Assembly (NCBI GenBank): GCA_900104495.1
Contig: FMXS01000043.1
Location: 1-5,215, forward strand
Source: Ruminococcaceae bacterium FB2012
GTDB lineage: Bacteria > Bacillota > Clostridia > Oscillospirales > Ruminococcaceae
Direction: 5' to 3'
Length of the DNA: 5,215 bases
In this document: one piece after another, positions 3,978 to 5,215 of the stretch
How the letters are laid out: every line of letters begins with the position of its first letter
How positions within the stretch are numbered: position 1 is the stretch's first letter
Program-made: the position numbers and the translations under genes
Notes under the pieces: model-generated
Seen by the model: the letters and a program-made list of their open reading frames with translations, nothing else
What the model was told of the DNA's origin: nothing
Database searches by the model: none

Positions 3978-5215
3978 ACAAACACAGCTAAGAGAAACAA
4001 CAAGATAACAAGAAAGCTCGCCGCAATGCTCGCAGCAGTTATGGCAATGACCACAATGGCAACCATCGGCGCTTCCGCAAGTACAGACGACGTCATTAAA
4101 ATGAACACCAGATCGGCAATTACTCGTTCGGCAAACACAAGCTTTACCGATGACACCAAGATCACCGTTGACGATGACACCAAGATGATCGTTGACCTTA
4201 CCTCAAAGACACTGTTCACGATCCTCAATGAATGCACACCTTACGGCAAGTTCGTAACTCCGGTGCTGGAGACTCTGCTCGGTTCCTTGATCGACACACC
4301 CGAGGATCCCACTCAGAAAAAGCTCGACGAGATCAACGATAAGCTTGACAAGCTGTTCGATAAGGTCGATGAGGCTGAAAGCTCACTGAAAGGCTTCTTC
4401 TGCAACGAGCTGGGCGTGCAGTCCTTCTACGATGACCTTATCAACTTCAAGGCAGACGCTGAGAGCATCAACGACACTATCCAGAAGACCTTTAAAGACA
4501 ATACCCTCACCAATGCTCAGAAGCTCGCCAAGATCTCTGAAATGATAGGCTCCAAGACTGAATGGAGAGCAAACTTTGAGAAGGATCTCAGAGTCCTCAA
4601 TTCCAAGCTCGCAAAGCCGTCAGTCACAGCCGAAGGCAACATCTTTGAGCTGGTTTACAATCACTACTGCAAGGACGTTATGTTCAGCGGTGAGGCACTT
4701 GACAAGGCAAAGCCGGCATTCGATTTCATCATGGAGACCTACACAGCATCCTGCACAGCGATAATCGAAGGTCTTGCAGCACAGAGATACATCGCAGAAA
4801 ACCTGACTGCTGAAGAAAAGGCATCTGTACAGGGATATATGAGCCACATCTGCACCAGCGTCAAGGATATTGACGAAGAGATCAAGTTCGTCAGCGAAAA
4901 GCTGACAGGCGTTATCACAAAGGAAAATGAGACCAAAGAGGTTTTACGTTACCGCAGATACGATACCGGTGAACTGATCCCCGAGGATTGGCCTGTTGAA
5001 AACTGGATAGTCGGCGGAGAAGGAAGAGTATACTGTGCATACACAGGCAAAGGCTCGATCAAAGTATATCCTATGTGGATCAAAGAATCGGCAGCAACTA
5101 TAGACGATTCCGCGACAGTAAAGAAAATGTATGACAATATGCAGGCCAAATCCAGACAGATCATCGTAGAGCACGGACACACCAACGTAGAAGTTAAAGC
5201 CGGCCTCACCCTGCA
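3975..5215 (+). CDS. Secreted protein of unknown family, 3' partial
   Basis: The frame is open from 3828 to the right edge. I chose ATG 3975 because it begins an ideal signal peptide. KRNNKITRK is the basic region, LAAMLAAVMAMTTMATIG (15-32) the hydrophobic core, and ASA (33-35) the cleavage site. It also has the best ribosome binding site. 413 residues are visible. The mature part starts with a Thr/Asp-rich stretch holding a tandem DDTK repeat (59-74). Next come a hydrophobic glycine-containing segment YGKFVTPVLETLLGSLI (90-106) and a heptad coiled coil KLDEINDKLDKLFDKVDEAE (about 116-135). Long helices follow to about 320, then a Gly/Trp/Tyr-richer part with beta character. Cysteines are at 87, 143, 232, 260, 293 and 354. 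No enzyme motif is seen. The helix-hydrophobic-coil pattern recalls alpha-helical pore-forming toxins, but this is speculation; a surface or adhesion protein fits equally well. Confidence 0.85.
   Translation, partial: MTNTAKRNNKITRKLAAMLAAVMAMTTMATIGASASTDDVIKMNTRSAITRSANTSFTDDTKITVDDDTKMIVDLTSKTLFTILNECTPYGKFVTPVLETLLGSLIDTPEDPTQKKLDEINDKLDKLFDKVDEAESSLKGFFCNELGVQSFYDDLINFKADAESINDTIQKTFKDNTLTNAQKLAKISEMIGSKTEWRANFEKDLRVLNSKLAKPSVTAEGNIFELVYNHYCKDVMFSGEALDKAKPAFDFIMETYTASCTAIIEGLAAQRYIAENLTAEEKASVQGYMSHICTSVKDIDEEIKFVSEKLTGVITKENETKEVLRYRRYDTGELIPEDWPVENWIVGGEGRVYCAYTGKGSIKVYPMWIKESAATIDDSATVKKMYDNMQAKSRQIIVEHGHTNVEVKAGLTL
4149..4196 (+). repeat. In-frame 24-bp tandem duplication
   Basis: Two adjacent 24-base units (4149-4172 and 4173-4196) differ at two bases. 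They encode DDTKITVD and DDTKMIVD at residues 59-74 of the secreted protein, just before its hydrophobic segment. The acidic units could bind a metal ion, but no standard calcium-binding loop is present. Confidence 0.85.

Noticed and set aside
3788..4237. Long minus-strand open frame of 149 hydrophobic residues (Val/Phe/Leu-rich)
   Set aside because: It is the antisense of the A/C-rich leader and signal-peptide region. AC-rich DNA read backwards gives GTT/TTT codons and few stops. It has no ribosome binding site, and the plus-strand frame has far better signals.

Overview
The window looks like accessory DNA from a low-to-moderate GC Gram-positive anaerobe, probably a Ruminococcus-like member of the Clostridia. 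This is inferred from strong AAGGAGG-type ribosome binding sites, A/C-rich leaders ahead of secreted proteins, the mix of mobile-element remnants and codon choice. No rRNA or housekeeping gene is present to confirm it.

Bases 1-1661 are a graveyard of gene ends. They hold the last 53 codons of an unrecognised gene (1-162) with its terminator, and a gene-poor stretch with one doubtful coding remnant (266-451) ending in a very good terminator (552-591). Two minus-strand pieces of a large serine recombinase follow (649-888 and 1140-1326). Between them lies a plus-strand gene end (908-1080) that is readable only if a frameshift in an A5 run is corrected. Last comes the 3' third of an IS1595-family transposase (about 1330-1661).

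Bases 1740-3251 are an intact two-gene operon. A consensus promoter (TTGATT, 17-nt spacer, extended TATAAT) reads into a leader of about 100 nt. The leader ends in a hairpin that buries the Shine-Dalgarno sequence of a CPBP/Abi-type membrane protein (1883-2572). Two of that family's usual catalytic residues are replaced. A Crp/Fnr-type regulator (2581-3174) follows, with its ribosome binding site starting on the stop codon of the first gene, and then a terminator. The arrangement suggests a regulator co-expressed with a membrane partner; the signal is unknown.

Bases 3255-3636 carry a degenerate transposase end (IS1182-like) and a short stretch with small inverted and direct repeats but no convincing gene.

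Bases 3637-5215 are the most unusual part. A 58-bp promoter/leader segment is repeated in tandem 112 bp apart. The second copy contains a perfect palindrome over an extended -10. After it the translation initiation region is present three times (SD plus ATG at 3828, 3906 and 3975), all in one open frame and separated by A/C-only sequence. The third ATG begins a clear signal peptide. The exported protein, 413 residues visible, runs off the window and is helical and rich in charged residues. It has a glycine-containing hydrophobic stretch followed by a heptad coiled coil. I do not recognise its family; a helical membrane-active or surface protein is a speculative possibility.
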